Origin: Corynebacterium propinquum DSM 44285
GTDB taxonomy: Bacteria > Actinomycetota > Actinomycetes > Mycobacteriales > Mycobacteriaceae
Length of the DNA stretch: 64,000 nt
Assembly (NCBI RefSeq): GCF_000375525.1
Contig: NZ_AQXC01000007.1
Location: forward strand, 70,514-134,513
Reading direction: 5' to 3'
Shown: positions 9,241 to 17,943 of the stretch, piece after piece
How the letters are laid out: every line of letters starts with the position of its first letter
Position numbering within the stretch: position 1 is the first letter of the stretch
Notes under the pieces: model-generated
The model's database searches: none
What the model was told of the DNA's origin: nothing
The model's input: the letters and a program-made list of their open reading frames with translations, nothing else
Position numbers and translations under genes: made by a program

Positions 9241-9951
9241 ATGGAACCAAGTTTTCGCCGACCACCCCGTGACAGTTTCCGCCAGTACAACCCGAATTAC
9301 ACCGGGCAGGGAAACCCTGGCCATACCGGCGGGATGATGCCGTATCACACGAACCAACCGGCCCGCCACGGTGGGGGAGGACCGGCGCGGCTAGGCGTCG
9401 GCCAGCGTTTACAAGCGGGCACATCCTATGCCGTGACCTACGTCGTCGTGATTTGGGCGGTGCATATCGTCAACCAGTATGTGCTCGGCGGATCGCTGCT
9501 GGCTTACGGAGTCCACCCGTTGGATACCACCGCCTGGTGGACGGTGTTTACGGCGCCGCTGATTCATGGCAACTTCGCGCACTTGATTTCTAATACCATC
9601 CCAGGGGCATTATTCACGTTCGTGATTGCGGCCTCGGGCAAGCACGTGTGGCTGAAATCGACGTTGATCATCACCCTGGTTGCAGGCATGGGCACGTGGC
9701 TGATCGGTGGCGTGGGCACGGTGCATATTGGTGCTTCAGGTGTGCTCTACGGGTGGTTTGCCTACTTGTTGGTGCGCGGCATTTTCAATCGCAGCATGGC
9801 ACAACTGGCGATCGGTGTGGTCATTGCCAGCGTGTACTCGGGATTGATCTGGGGCATCTTCCCGACGATGCCGGGCGTGTCCTGGCAGGCGCACCTGTGC
9901 GGATTCATCGGCGGCATCATTGCCGGATTCATGGTGCGCAACACGAAATAG
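9241..9951 (+). CDS. Rhomboid-family intramembrane serine protease
   Basis: Membrane protease that cleaves transmembrane segments of other proteins. The 236-residue protein has a Gly/Pro/Asn-rich cytoplasmic N-terminus of about 60 residues, then six hydrophobic segments. The catalytic pair is Ser166 in GASGVLYG and His218 in AHLCGFIGG. The HGNFAHLISN motif in an early segment supplies the oxyanion-region His and Asn. The substrate is unknown. It lies 15 bases after the P1 peptidase and before murI; mycobacteria also place a rhomboid before murI, but with mec-cysO-cysM in between, which are absent here. Confidence 0.92.
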   Translation: MEPSFRRPPRDSFRQYNPNYTGQGNPGHTGGMMPYHTNQPARHGGGGPARLGVGQRLQAGTSYAVTYVVVIWAVHIVNQYVLGGSLLAYGVHPLDTTAWWTVFTAPLIHGNFAHLISNTIPGALFTFVIAASGKHVWLKSTLIITLVAGMGTWLIGGVGTVHIGASGVLYGWFAYLLVRGIFNRSMAQLAIGVVIASVYSGLIWGIFPTMPGVSWQAHLCGFIGGIIAGFMVRNTK

Positions 9952-10048
9952 CCAGCGGCAGTGGGCGTGTGCGCACGACTTCCTGTCTACCAGCAGGCGT
10001 CGGCAAGACTGCGTAACCTGATTTTGTGCAGCCGCTAAACTACAACCC

Positions 10049-10939
10049 GTGAGCACATCCGAGACCACCAGCGAAAGCCCCGTACTAAGCACGTTGTCTG
10101 CGCCCATGAGCAACCGCACCCCGCGCGAGCTGGACCGGGAAGCACCGATCGGGATTTTTGACTCCGGTGTCGGTGGGCTGACGGTAGCGCGCACTATCAT
10201 GGATCAGTTGCCGAATGAATCGGTGCTGTATATCGGTGATACCGCGCACGGCCCTTATGGCCCATTGCCGATTGCCCAAGTGAGAAGCCACGCCCAGCGG
10301 GTCGCCGATGAGCTGGTGGAACGCGGGTGCAAAATGCTGGTCATCGCCTGCAACACCGCCACCGCAGCTTTCTTGCATGATGCGCGGGAGCGTTACGACG
10401 TCCCCGTCGTCGAGGTCATCCAACCCGCGGTACGTCGCGCGATGGCGACTACCCGAAACGGCAAGATCGGCGTCATTGGTACCGAAGGAACCGTGAAATC
10501 GGGCGCCTATCAAGATATGTTCCGGCTCAACCCGGCGGTGACGGCCCAGGCGGTGGCATGCCCGTCGTTCGTGGATTTCGTCGAGCGCGGTATTACCTCC
10601 GGTCGGCAGATTTTGGGGGTGGCGCAAGGTTATGTGGAACCGCTGCAATCGGCAGGCGTCGACACGCTCGTGCTGGGCTGCACACATTATCCGCTGCTAT
10701 CCGGTGTGCTGCAGCTGGCGATTGGCGAGAGCGTCACGCTGGTCTCGTCGGCGGAGGAGACCGCGAAAGATGTGCTGCGGCGGCTGACCGAGTTGGACCT
10801 GTTGGCTACCGGGAAAAATCAACAGCGCGTTTTTGAGTCCACGGGCGATCCAGAGAAATTCGCGGAACTTTCCCAGCGGTTTTTGGGCCTGGGTGTGGGG
10901 GAGGTCACTCAATCTGCAACGGGCGTCGGCAAGGCCTAA
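10049..10939 (+). CDS. murI: Glutamate racemase
   Basis: Makes D-glutamate for peptidoglycan. Visible catalytic features: Asp38 in GIFDSGVGG, first Cys101 in ACNTATAA, and second Cys211 in LGCTHYPLL, the two-base racemase mechanism. The 296-residue frame starts at GTG 10049. A second in-frame ATG about 20 codons in (MSNRTP) is also plausible because the conserved core begins at about residue 34. The upstream gap holds one copy of the iterated 10-mer (9998), and another copy encodes the last residues before the stop (10924). Confidence 0.96.
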   Translation: MSTSETTSESPVLSTLSAPMSNRTPRELDREAPIGIFDSGVGGLTVARTIMDQLPNESVLYIGDTAHGPYGPLPIAQVRSHAQRVADELVERGCKMLVIACNTATAAFLHDARERYDVPVVEVIQPAVRRAMATTRNGKIGVIGTEGTVKSGAYQDMFRLNPAVTAQAVACPSFVDFVERGITSGRQILGVAQGYVEPLQSAGVDTLVLGCTHYPLLSGVLQLAIGESVTLVSSAEETAKDVLRRLTELDLLATGKNQQRVFESTGDPEKFAELSQRFLGLGVGEVTQSATGVGKA

Positions 10940-11018
10940 ACTATGAGAATCGAGTAAAAAGTTGTCAGCGATTAACTGACAGCTGTGATGAAGCTGGGAT
11001 GCAACTGGGATAGACGTC

Positions 11019-11792
11019 ATGAAACTCACAGTCCTTGGATCTTCTGGATCGGTACCCGCGCCGGGCAATCCGGCCAGCGGGTATTTGCTGACGTTTAGTG
11101 ATCCTTCGGCTCCTCCGATTGTGGTGGATTTTGGTTCCGGCGTGTTCGCTGCGCTACAAGAAATCGGCGAGCCCGGCGATTGCCACATGGTACTGAGTCA
11201 CATGCATGCAGATCATTGCAGCGACTTTCCCGGTTTGCTGGTGTGGCGTCGTTTTCATCCCACTCGGGGCGCTAGTCGACGTCACCGCCTGTTGGGGCCG
11301 AGCCACACGGTCACGCATCTGGGCCGGATGAGCGGCAATTTCTTGGACGAGGTCGACGATCTTTCCGATACTTTCAAGTTCCAGCCTTTCCAACACGGGG
11401 TGCCGCAGGTTTTTGAACAAGCCACGATCACCCCGTATCGCACCGTGCACCCGACGGAGACTTTCGCGCTGCGCATTGAAGATCACGCCAGCGGCAAGGT
11501 GATCGCGTATTCGGCGGATACTGCATATACCGAAGACTTGGTGGATTGCGCGCGCGACGCCGAATATTTCTTGTGTGAAGCCGCGTGGGGTGCCACCGCA
11601 GCAGATAAAGTTTCCGGTATGCACATGTCCGGTGCTGATGCTGGTGAACTGGCTACCGCAGCCGGGGTGCGCAACCTTGTGTTGACGCACCTGCAGCCCT
11701 GGGGTGATACTGCCGCCACCGTGCAGGCGGCGGAAAATTATTTTGCGGGCCCGGTCCAGGTGGCTTTGCCGGGCAACGAATACACGCTCTAA
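11019..11792 (+). CDS. Metallo-beta-lactamase-fold hydrolase, Rv1339-type
   Basis: The 257-residue protein has the MBL zinc motif [10 protein letters not shown] (HxHxDH), a later Asp in [10 protein letters not shown] and His in [10 protein letters not shown]. Its place between murI and rph matches mycobacterial Rv1339, reported as an atypical cyclic-AMP phosphodiesterase. That function is transferred from memory of the homologue and not seen in the sequence. It is cytoplasmic with no signal peptide. The ATG at 11019 lies 79 bases after murI. Confidence 0.85.
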   Translation: MKLTVLGSSGSVPAPGNPASGYLLTFSDPSAPPIVVDFGSGVFAALQEIGEPGDCHMVLSHMHADHCSDFPGLLVWRRFHPTRGASRRHRLLGPSHTVTHLGRMSGNFLDEVDDLSDTFKFQPFQHGVPQVFEQATITPYRTVHPTETFALRIEDHASGKVIAYSADTAYTEDLVDCARDAEYFLCEAAWGATAADKVSGMHMSGADAGELATAAGVRNLVLTHLQPWGDTAATVQAAENYFAGPVQVALPGNEYTL

Positions 11793-11823
11793 ATCGGCAC
11801 CGCGCGCGGGTATGCTGGCAGGC

Positions 11824-12615
11824 ATGTCTGATTTTCAGCGAGCTGATCAACGTGCCCTTGACGAACTGCGCCCAGTGCGCATCACGCGTGGTTTTACCTC
11901 CAACCCGGCTGGTTCCGTGTTGGTCGAATTCGGTAATACCCGCGTGATGTGTACGGCTTCGGTGTCGGAAGGCGTGCCGCGTTTCAAGAAATTCTCCGGC
12001 GAAGGCTGGTTGACCGCCGAGTATGCGATGCTGCCTTCTGCTACCCACGAGCGCATGCCGCGCGAGTCCATGCGCGGCAAAGTCAAAGGCCGCACCCATG
12101 AGATTTCCCGCTTGGTGGGCCGTGCGTTGCGTGCCGCGGTGGATCTGGGCGAGCTGGGCGAGAACACCATCAACCTGGACTGCGACGTACTGCAGGCTGA
12201 CGGTGGTACCCGTACTGCCGCAATCACTGGTGCTTATGTGGCGCTTGCCGACGCCATCGCCGTGCTACAAGACCAGGGTGTGGTTCCGGGCGAGCCGCTG
12301 CTGGATCCGATTGCCGCGATCTCCGTGGGCATTATCGACGGCCACGTGTGCCTGGATTTGCCGTATGAGGAGGATTCCCGTGCGGAAGTCGACCTGAACG
12401 TGGTGATGGATGCGCACGGCGATTTCGTGGAGATCCAGGGCACCGGTGAAAACGGCGTCTTTGGCCGCGATGAATTGGACGAGATGCTCGATGTTGCGCA
12501 AAAAGGCTGCTATGAGTTGATCGAGGCGCAGCGTAAAGCGTTGGCACAGCCGTTACCTGTAGCTGCTGGTGCGCAGTCAGATGCCCATGATGGCGAGCGG
12601 GGAGGCGATGCCTAG
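11824..12615 (+). CDS. rph: Ribonuclease PH
   Basis: Phosphate-dependent 3'-5' exoribonuclease that trims tRNA 3' ends. The protein is 263 residues from ATG 11824. Typical motifs are the RPVRITRGF start, [14 protein letters not shown], the [17 protein letters not shown] phosphate-binding stretch and [18 protein letters not shown]. The longer open frame to 11704 overlaps the MBL gene and is not used. The C-terminal 20 residues are a short polar tail. Its TAG shares one base with the GTG of the next gene, so rph and rdgB are coupled. Confidence 0.96.
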   Translation: MSDFQRADQRALDELRPVRITRGFTSNPAGSVLVEFGNTRVMCTASVSEGVPRFKKFSGEGWLTAEYAMLPSATHERMPRESMRGKVKGRTHEISRLVGRALRAAVDLGELGENTINLDCDVLQADGGTRTAAITGAYVALADAIAVLQDQGVVPGEPLLDPIAAISVGIIDGHVCLDLPYEEDSRAEVDLNVVMDAHGDFVEIQGTGENGVFGRDELDEMLDVAQKGCYELIEAQRKALAQPLPVAAGAQSDAHDGERGGDA

Positions 12616-13256
12616 TGCGCATCCTGGTTGCTTCGAATAACCAGAAGAAACTGGCTGAGCTGCGTAAGATCGTCGCCGAGGCCCCGGAATTGGCCGATCT
12701 TGGCGACGTCGAGGTCATCGGCACCGCGGATGCCCCGGCCTATGATGAGCCGGTGGAAGACGGCCGTACTTTCGCCTATAACGCGTTGATTAAGGCGCGC
12801 GCTGGGGCGAAAAACACCGGGCTTATCACCATCGCGGATGATTCCGGCCTGGCCGTCGACGAGCTCAACGGCATGCCGGGTGCGTTGTCTGCGCGCTGGT
12901 GTGGCGAGCACGGCAATGATGCTGCGAATAACGAATTGTTATTGGCCCAGCTTGCTGATGTCCCGGATGAGCGTCGCAGCTGCGCATTCGTGTCCGTGTG
13001 CGCGCTGGTGACACCGGATGGGGCCGAGCACGTGGTGGAAGGCCGTTGGGAAGGCCAGCTGTTGCGCAGCCCGCGCGGGGAAAATGGGTTTGGTTATGAC
13101 CCGCTGTTTGTCCCGGATACAGAAATCGCGCAGGTCGGCAGCATCGAGCAGGCGCGGAGTTCTGCGCAGTTAAGCCCGGAAGAGAAAAACGCCGCCTCGC
13201 ACCGGGGCAAGGCGTTGGCGCAGCTGGTGCCGACACTGGCGGATTTGTTGCGCTAA
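12615..13256 (+). CDS. rdgB: XTP/dITP diphosphatase (HAM1/RdgB family)
   Basis: Removes non-canonical purine triphosphates (dITP, XTP) from the nucleotide pool. The 213-residue protein starts with LVASNNQKKLAEL, then has the acidic ADDSGLAVDELNG motif and GFGYDPLFVPD, all characteristic of the family. It starts at a GTG overlapping the last base of the rph stop. It ends the murI-MBL-rph-rdgB run. Confidence 0.95.
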   Translation: MRILVASNNQKKLAELRKIVAEAPELADLGDVEVIGTADAPAYDEPVEDGRTFAYNALIKARAGAKNTGLITIADDSGLAVDELNGMPGALSARWCGEHGNDAANNELLLAQLADVPDERRSCAFVSVCALVTPDGAEHVVEGRWEGQLLRSPRGENGFGYDPLFVPDTEIAQVGSIEQARSSAQLSPEEKNAASHRGKALAQLVPTLADLLR

Positions 13257-13353
13257 ATGGTGAATGGGTGGCATAGACGCCAGCCAGTGACTCGCAGGTG
13301 CCTGCCTTTTACCAAGACAGTCACCGGACTGCTACCTGACAGCCACCGAGCTG

Positions 13354-13716
13354 CTACCGGACGTCGGCAAGCTGAAATTGAGTAGTGATTTCTTTGCGAC
13401 GTTTGGCTTCCATCCAGAACGAGAAAAACGGCACCACGCCGGATAGGGCGGTGCTCAGCCATTTCACCGGCTCCCAGCGGGCCTTCAGCCCTAGGTTGAT
13501 CACGCTGAGCACGAACCCGGCATAAACCCAACCATGGGCAACGCCGATATAGCGCGCCCACACGGGGATCTCAAGGCCCAGGATGTATTCGCTGATCATG
13601 CGGCCGACCAAGAACAGCAGGAAGAAACCGGTGATAAAAGCTAGCGCCGAGAAAATGGTCAGTGCGCTGCGCACGCGTTTTTGCCGCTCGGGGTTGATGG
13701 ATTTCTGAGTGCTCAC
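13354..13716 (-). CDS. DUF3817 membrane protein
   Basis: Small integral membrane protein of 120 residues with three hydrophobic segments (about 20-42, 52-76, 80-98) and a basic end. The family is common in actinobacteria and its function is unknown. It is transcribed after the neighbouring small membrane gene: its GTG start overlaps the TAG of that gene by one base. A copy of the iterated 10-mer (13362) encodes its last residues, and an imperfect tandem repeat of 22-base period (13320-13362) lies just past its stop. Mycobacteria have a homologue downstream of rdgB. Confidence 0.85.
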   Translation of the reverse strand: MSTQKSINPERQKRVRSALTIFSALAFITGFFLLFLVGRMISEYILGLEIPVWARYIGVAHGWVYAGFVLSVINLGLKARWEPVKWLSTALSGVVPFFSFWMEAKRRKEITTQFQLADVR

Positions 13717-14153
13717 TAGCTGTCCTTTTTCTGGGTTGAATGCTGTTGATGCGCTTGCCGACGACGTGCTGCCGGGTCTGCCAGTTTATTGAAGGCTTCC
13801 ACGTTATCGTTGCGTCGGGTGGGCAGGAAGTCGTCGTCGATGGCGGTGACTTGTTGTTCTAGCTTGTGTCTATCCGCGACATAGGGCTGGTTGTCGGTCT
13901 CGGGATCATTTTCTTCGGCCAGTTTCTCGTTTTCGTAGCGCAGGATCATACGGTAGGCAAATACCGCAAAGGCCGCGAATAATGGCCACTGAAGTGCGTA
14001 GCCGAGGTTTTGGAAGGTGCCGGAACCGGATTGGAATCGGGTCCATTGCCACCAGGCCAGCCCGAAGAAACAGATGACGACGATGGCGAGCAGGATGATG
14101 TGCCACCACCGCACGCGGATGGTGGTGCGCTTGTCATTCTGCGAGTCCTTCAC
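13716..14153 (-). CDS. Small membrane protein, LprD-position homologue
   Basis: Predicted 145-residue inner-membrane protein with two hydrophobic segments (about 17-36 and 50-66) and a charged cytoplasmic C-terminal half. The WWxWTRF motif after the first segment recurs in actinobacterial relatives. It occupies the place of mycobacterial lprD next to DUF3817, but I see no lipobox. The function is unknown. It starts at GTG 14153. A copy of the iterated 10-mer (13754) is read here as Arg-Arg-Gln-Ala, a frame different from most other copies. Confidence 0.75.
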   Translation of the reverse strand: MKDSQNDKRTTIRVRWWHIILLAIVVICFFGLAWWQWTRFQSGSGTFQNLGYALQWPLFAAFAVFAYRMILRYENEKLAEENDPETDNQPYVADRHKLEQQVTAIDDDFLPTRRNDNVEAFNKLADPAARRRQAHQQHSTQKKDS

Positions 14154-14225
14154 GGCTTCAAGGTTACCGAACTAGGTGCCGGAGTTGGCGGTAGCCGTGG
14201 TGTGCGCTAAACTATATTTTCGCAA

Positions 14226-14307
<82 letters not shown>

Positions 14308-14649
14308 CAATTTTTAACCCCCGTTACCAGGTGTTTTGCCATGTAGGCGGGGGTCTTGTGTTTTTCTGGTTTGGGCCGGTTTGGGTTCGGGAAGGGTCGT
14401 TCTCGGTCAAAAATGGGTCAAAAATGTCCGGGTTGAAATCGCCCGGGTGTTGTTCCTGGGGTATCTGCCTTAATTATCATTATCTCGTTACCCACGGGTT
14501 CCGATCCAAAATTCCGGCTCGACCTTAGGCAGAGAAATGCCCATTTTTGGCTCAACGGCCTGGCATGTTCCAGATTTCCCCGTCTACGCAAACGGAACAA
14601 AACCTGGGACACTTCATCAAAAAACTTGGCTCATTCGCTAAACCCGTAA
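14308..14649. other. Non-coding accessory stretch after tRNA-Leu
   Basis: About 340 bases with no supportable gene. It contains a short direct repeat, GGTCAAAAATG, twice within 25 bases (about 14407-14427), and a related segment near 14540. I found no integrase and no second copy of the tRNA end, so an attachment site is not demonstrated. Confidence 0.5.
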
Positions 14650-14928
14650 CTACTCGGGGTGAGGGCCAGCATAGATAACGGCAATCTGATTTTTACCCCA
14701 GTACGACCAGTACAGGCGCCATGCAGTCGGGGTGTGGTTTTCCACATAAGAGATGTAAATAGTTGAGCCGTCCGTAGCTTTCACACCGCTCATCGCATGC
14801 GTACCCAAAACTGGGATACTGCGGCCCTTGCTCGGAGAGAAGCCGGAGAGCTTTCTTAAGTTTCTTTTTTCTTCTCCGGCTGTTTGCGCAAAAATTTTTG
14901 CGTGTCTTCGCAGGCGGTTGGCGTCCAC
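14650..14928 (-). CDS. Putative RelE/HigB-like toxin
   Basis: A 92-residue protein, basic in its first half. The C-terminal part (WRLYWSYWGKNQIAVIYAG) has the alternating aromatic/hydrophobic strand pattern seen at the end of RelE-superfamily mRNA interferases. An in-frame stop just before the GTG fixes the start at 14928. It follows a 67-residue acidic protein by 19 bases, the usual antitoxin-toxin arrangement. I do not recognise a specific family, so toxin identity is inference from size, charge, strand pattern and context. Confidence 0.45.
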   Translation of the reverse strand: MDANRLRRHAKIFAQTAGEEKRNLRKLSGFSPSKGRSIPVLGTHAMSGVKATDGSTIYISYVENHTPTAWRLYWSYWGKNQIAVIYAGPHPE

Positions 14929-14947
14929 TTAATGCTGATGCGCTGCA

Positions 14948-15151
14948 TTAGAGCTCAAAGTCGATGAATCGCCCGTCTGCGAAGTCTTCCAGTCCATCGT
15001 TGAACTGGGCTAGTGCATTGGGGTCAGAGAACAGTTCATTGTTTGTCTCATCGACTTCGTCTTGCTGGACCCAGGTCATACGACTATGTGCGTCTTGAAA
15101 GCCTATGCAGTCGCCTTGCTGGCGCGCATTAGCTGCCAGTAATTGGCTCAA
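14948..15151 (-). CDS. Putative antitoxin
   Basis: A 67-residue acidic protein ending in the GRFIDFEL pattern, similar to the GEFVDFEEL-type tails of Phd/YefM-class antitoxins. It starts at TTG 15151, chosen because a very strong Shine-Dalgarno (GAGGAGGAGGTGA) lies about ten bases upstream and no ATG or GTG is available. It precedes the putative toxin. A clear DNA-binding domain is not visible in the N-terminal half, so the assignment is tentative. Confidence 0.42.
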   Translation of the reverse strand: MSQLLAANARQQGDCIGFQDAHSRMTWVQQDEVDETNNELFSDPNALAQFNDGLEDFADGRFIDFEL

Positions 15152-15283
15152 TCTAGCTCACCTCCTCCTCTTTGTATCCAATGTTTCGACATTTTGTTCC
15201 GGGGGTACAGCTCTGGGGGATACTTAAAAAGCGTTGATCATGTATGAACTTACATAATTATTTTCGCTAGGCGCACACGGTCG

Positions 15284-15895
15284 CTACCGCGGACGACGCA
15301 AAACTGCGATGAGGAAGTCGGAGTCAGTATCGAATGGCTCGATGTTGAAACTAGATAGCAGCAGATCTTGTGCGAAACCAGCCGCAGTACACGAATCCAG
15401 GAATTCGCTGAAGCCCCAACCGCGGCCAGCGCCAAAGGCCAATACTGCGCGACCGCCCGGGCGCAATGGCGCATAGAGATTCTCGATGGCATGCTCGCGA
15501 TCTACTGGATCAATAAAGCCAAGTACGTTGCCGACGCTAAAAACCACGTCGAAGCTGCCGCGCATGTGCCCCAGCTCGGGCTGATCGTACAAAGTGGCAG
15601 AACCCAGATCGCCGACGTGCCATTCGCCATTCGGGAAATCGTGCTTCGCATGGTTAATAAGCACCGGGTCCAGATCGATTCCGGCGACGGTGTGGCCGCG
15701 GTCAATCAATGGGCCGCCGGCACGCCCGGTGCCGCACCCAGCGTCGAGAATTCTTGCGCCGCATTGGCTCAGCGCGTCGATAAAACGCGCCTCGCCGTCG
15801 ATGTCTTTGCCTTCTGCGATAAAGCGTTTCCAGCGCGCAGCGTAGTTTTCTGAGTGCGACGGATTGTTACGGGTGAGGTCATTCCAGGTAGGCAT
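15284..15895 (-). CDS. SAM-dependent methyltransferase, class I
   Basis: The 203-residue cytoplasmic protein has motif I LDAGCGTGRAGG (about 50-61), the acidic GIDLDP that binds the ribose of SAM, and a GDLGSATL segment. The general form is that of methyltransferase family 11/25. The substrate cannot be read from the sequence. It is transcribed alone, following the SDR gene on the same strand after 30 bases. Confidence 0.8.
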   Translation of the reverse strand: MPTWNDLTRNNPSHSENYAARWKRFIAEGKDIDGEARFIDALSQCGARILDAGCGTGRAGGPLIDRGHTVAGIDLDPVLINHAKHDFPNGEWHVGDLGSATLYDQPELGHMRGSFDVVFSVGNVLGFIDPVDREHAIENLYAPLRPGGRAVLAFGAGRGWGFSEFLDSCTAAGFAQDLLLSSFNIEPFDTDSDFLIAVLRRPR

Positions 15896-15925
15896 GTCTC
15901 CATTCTAGTGCGTGGGTGCTGTGAT

Positions 15926-16768
15926 TTACTGCGCGATCAGCTTGTTCATAAACCGCACCGCAATGGATGGTGCAAACCGTGCGGCGTAGCGAAGAAGCAG
16001 CGACGGCAGACCTACCGAATACATGATGCGGCGGCGGGTGAGCCCGTGGGACGGGTGCACTGCTTGCCAGATTTTGTCCGCGACTTGTTCTGGTGTCAGG
16101 TGTACACCCAACCGTTTGATGGATTGTGCATCACCGCTGGACAGTTTTGTTTTTGCCCATAGTGGCATGATGTTGACCACACGGATATCGTCGTTTTCCC
16201 ACTCCAGATCCAGCGCTTGGCTAAAGCCTTGCACGTAAAACTTGGACGCCGAATATGGGACGATGTGTGGTTGCCCGTAAATGGAGGATGCCGATCCCAT
16301 ATTCACCAGGTGCGCACCAGGAGTTTTCTTCAAGTACTGGTGTGCGGCGCGTGCGCCTAGGGTGACACCGGTGCAGTTGATGCTTACTTGGGCTGCGATC
16401 AGGTCAGGGTCTTGCTCAGTGATATCGCCAAAACCGATGACACCGGCGTTGTTGTCCAGGACGGTTAGTGTTCCGTCGGTATGCGCGGTGAAATCTGCCA
16501 GGGCATCTTCCCACTGCGCAGCGTCGGTGACATCCAGGTGTCCAATGATGAGCTGTGGGTATTCGGACTGGAACTGCTGCAGGTGCTCGTCGTCAATGTC
16601 ATAGGCGCCGACCACCCACCCTGCGTCCAGGAACTTCGTGGCGACGGCCTTGCCGATGCCCGTTGCGCCCCCGGACACGAAAATGCTGCGTGGCGTGGCC
16701 CTGGTGGGAGAGTTGCTGGTTGCGGTTTGTGCGTTTGTGGATTTGTTCTGTGCTGAGCTCATGCTCAT
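15926..16768 (-). CDS. Short-chain dehydrogenase/reductase
   Basis: NAD(P)-dependent oxidoreductase, 280 residues. Visible: the cofactor motif SGGATGIGKAVA (about 33-44), a DNNAGV strand, and the catalytic YSASK. The first 27 residues are Ser/Thr/Asn-rich and may not all be translated, as start codons lie close together there. The C-terminal part has a hydrophobic stretch (PSLLLRYAARF) that may touch the membrane. The substrate is unknown. Confidence 0.83.
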   Translation of the reverse strand: MSMSSAQNKSTNAQTATSNSPTRATPRSIFVSGGATGIGKAVATKFLDAGWVVGAYDIDDEHLQQFQSEYPQLIIGHLDVTDAAQWEDALADFTAHTDGTLTVLDNNAGVIGFGDITEQDPDLIAAQVSINCTGVTLGARAAHQYLKKTPGAHLVNMGSASSIYGQPHIVPYSASKFYVQGFSQALDLEWENDDIRVVNIMPLWAKTKLSSGDAQSIKRLGVHLTPEQVADKIWQAVHPSHGLTRRRIMYSVGLPSLLLRYAARFAPSIAVRFMNKLIAQ

Positions 16769-16942
16769 AGACTACGCCACATTTTTATTATTTGTGTTGC
16801 AACTAACAGGTTTGCGGAAATGCAGCAAAGGGTTACGCAGACGCCGGAAATGCGTTTAAATAGGAAAAGGATTAGCGATAGTACGCATGGCGCTCATGGT
16901 GTGTTGATTCTGGGTTGTCAGCCGACAGTCGCAGTTAGCCAC

Positions 16943-16976
16943 TTGAGTAGACCTATTGGATGAGTAGACCTATGGG
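16943..16976 (+). repeat. 17-bp tandem duplication at the SPFH gene start
   Basis: Two adjacent copies, TTGAGTAGACCTATTGG (16943) and ATGAGTAGACCTATGGG (16960), differing at two positions. The second carries the ATG of the SPFH gene. The period is not a multiple of three. Confidence 0.8.
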
Positions 16977-17940
16977 AAAGGACACGCGCATGATTTTGCT
17001 TTCGACGGTGGGGATTTTCCTCGTATTACTGATTTTGGTGGCCACGTCTTCGATTTTCACGGTGCAAACCCGGCAGGCCGCCGTGATTGAGCGGATGGGC
17101 AAATTTCACCATGTCGCGCATGCCGGGCTGAATATCAAGATCCCGTTCGTCGACAAGGTGCGTGATCGTATCTCGTTGCAGGTGCAACAGCTCGACGTGA
17201 TGGTGGAGACTAAAACACAAGACAACGTCTTCGTCCAGATCCCCGTCGCGGTGCAGTACCAAGTCGTGGAAGGCCGCGAGCGCGAGGCGTACTATTTACT
17301 GTCCAATCACGAGCAGCAGATCATCGCCTATGTACAGGATAATGTGCGTTCTTCCGTAGCGGGCATGAAGTTGGATGAGTCATTTTCTTCCAAGGATGAT
17401 ATTGCCCGCAACGTGGCGGAATCTCTGCGTGACAACATGGCGGAATATGGTTGGCACTTCGTCAATACCCTGGTCACGGATATTCGCCCGGATTCCAAGG
17501 TGCGCGATTCCATGAACGCCATCAACGCCGCCCAACGTGAACGTGATGCTGCGGTCTCGCAGGCAGAAGCCGAAAAGATCCGCGTGGTCAAAGAGGCCGA
17601 AGGTGCCGCAGAAGCCCGCCGATTGCAGGGGCGTGGTGTGGCTGATCAGCGCAAAGAGATCGTCGAAGGTATCGCTGCGCAGTACGAGTTGTTGCGCGAG
17701 GCGGGCATCGAGGAATCCCCGGAAGTGCTCATGTTGGTCTCGCAGTATTTGGATGCGATGGTTGATGTCGCCGGTAATGGCGGTTCCAATGTCATGTTCA
17801 TGCCTAATAATCCGGGCGGTATGGGTGAGCTTTTCGACGGCATGCGTAATGTGTTGTACTCGACGCAGCTGAGTGCTGCTCATAAATCCCCAAAGACCAA
17901 GCGCTTTCCTCAGCAGCGCGACAACACCACGAAGGACTAG
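16960..17940 (+). CDS. SPFH/Band-7 (stomatin-like) membrane protein
   Basis: Membrane-anchored scaffold protein of 326 residues: one N-terminal transmembrane segment (about 9-29), the SPFH domain (about 30-200, with VIERMGKFHHVAHAG and FVDKVRDRI), then an Ala/Glu/Arg-rich coiled coil (about 185-240). Such proteins oligomerise in membrane microdomains and often partner an NfeD protein, which is not seen here. ATG 16960 sits in a 17-base duplication and has a weak ribosome-binding site; ATG 16972 is the alternative. bioA begins three bases after its stop, so it may share a transcript with the biotin genes. Confidence 0.88.
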   Translation: MSRPMGKDTRMILLSTVGIFLVLLILVATSSIFTVQTRQAAVIERMGKFHHVAHAGLNIKIPFVDKVRDRISLQVQQLDVMVETKTQDNVFVQIPVAVQYQVVEGREREAYYLLSNHEQQIIAYVQDNVRSSVAGMKLDESFSSKDDIARNVAESLRDNMAEYGWHFVNTLVTDIRPDSKVRDSMNAINAAQRERDAAVSQAEAEKIRVVKEAEGAAEARRLQGRGVADQRKEIVEGIAAQYELLREAGIEESPEVLMLVSQYLDAMVDVAGNGGSNVMFMPNNPGGMGELFDGMRNVLYSTQLSAAHKSPKTKRFPQQRDNTTKD

Positions 17941-17943
17941 CCT

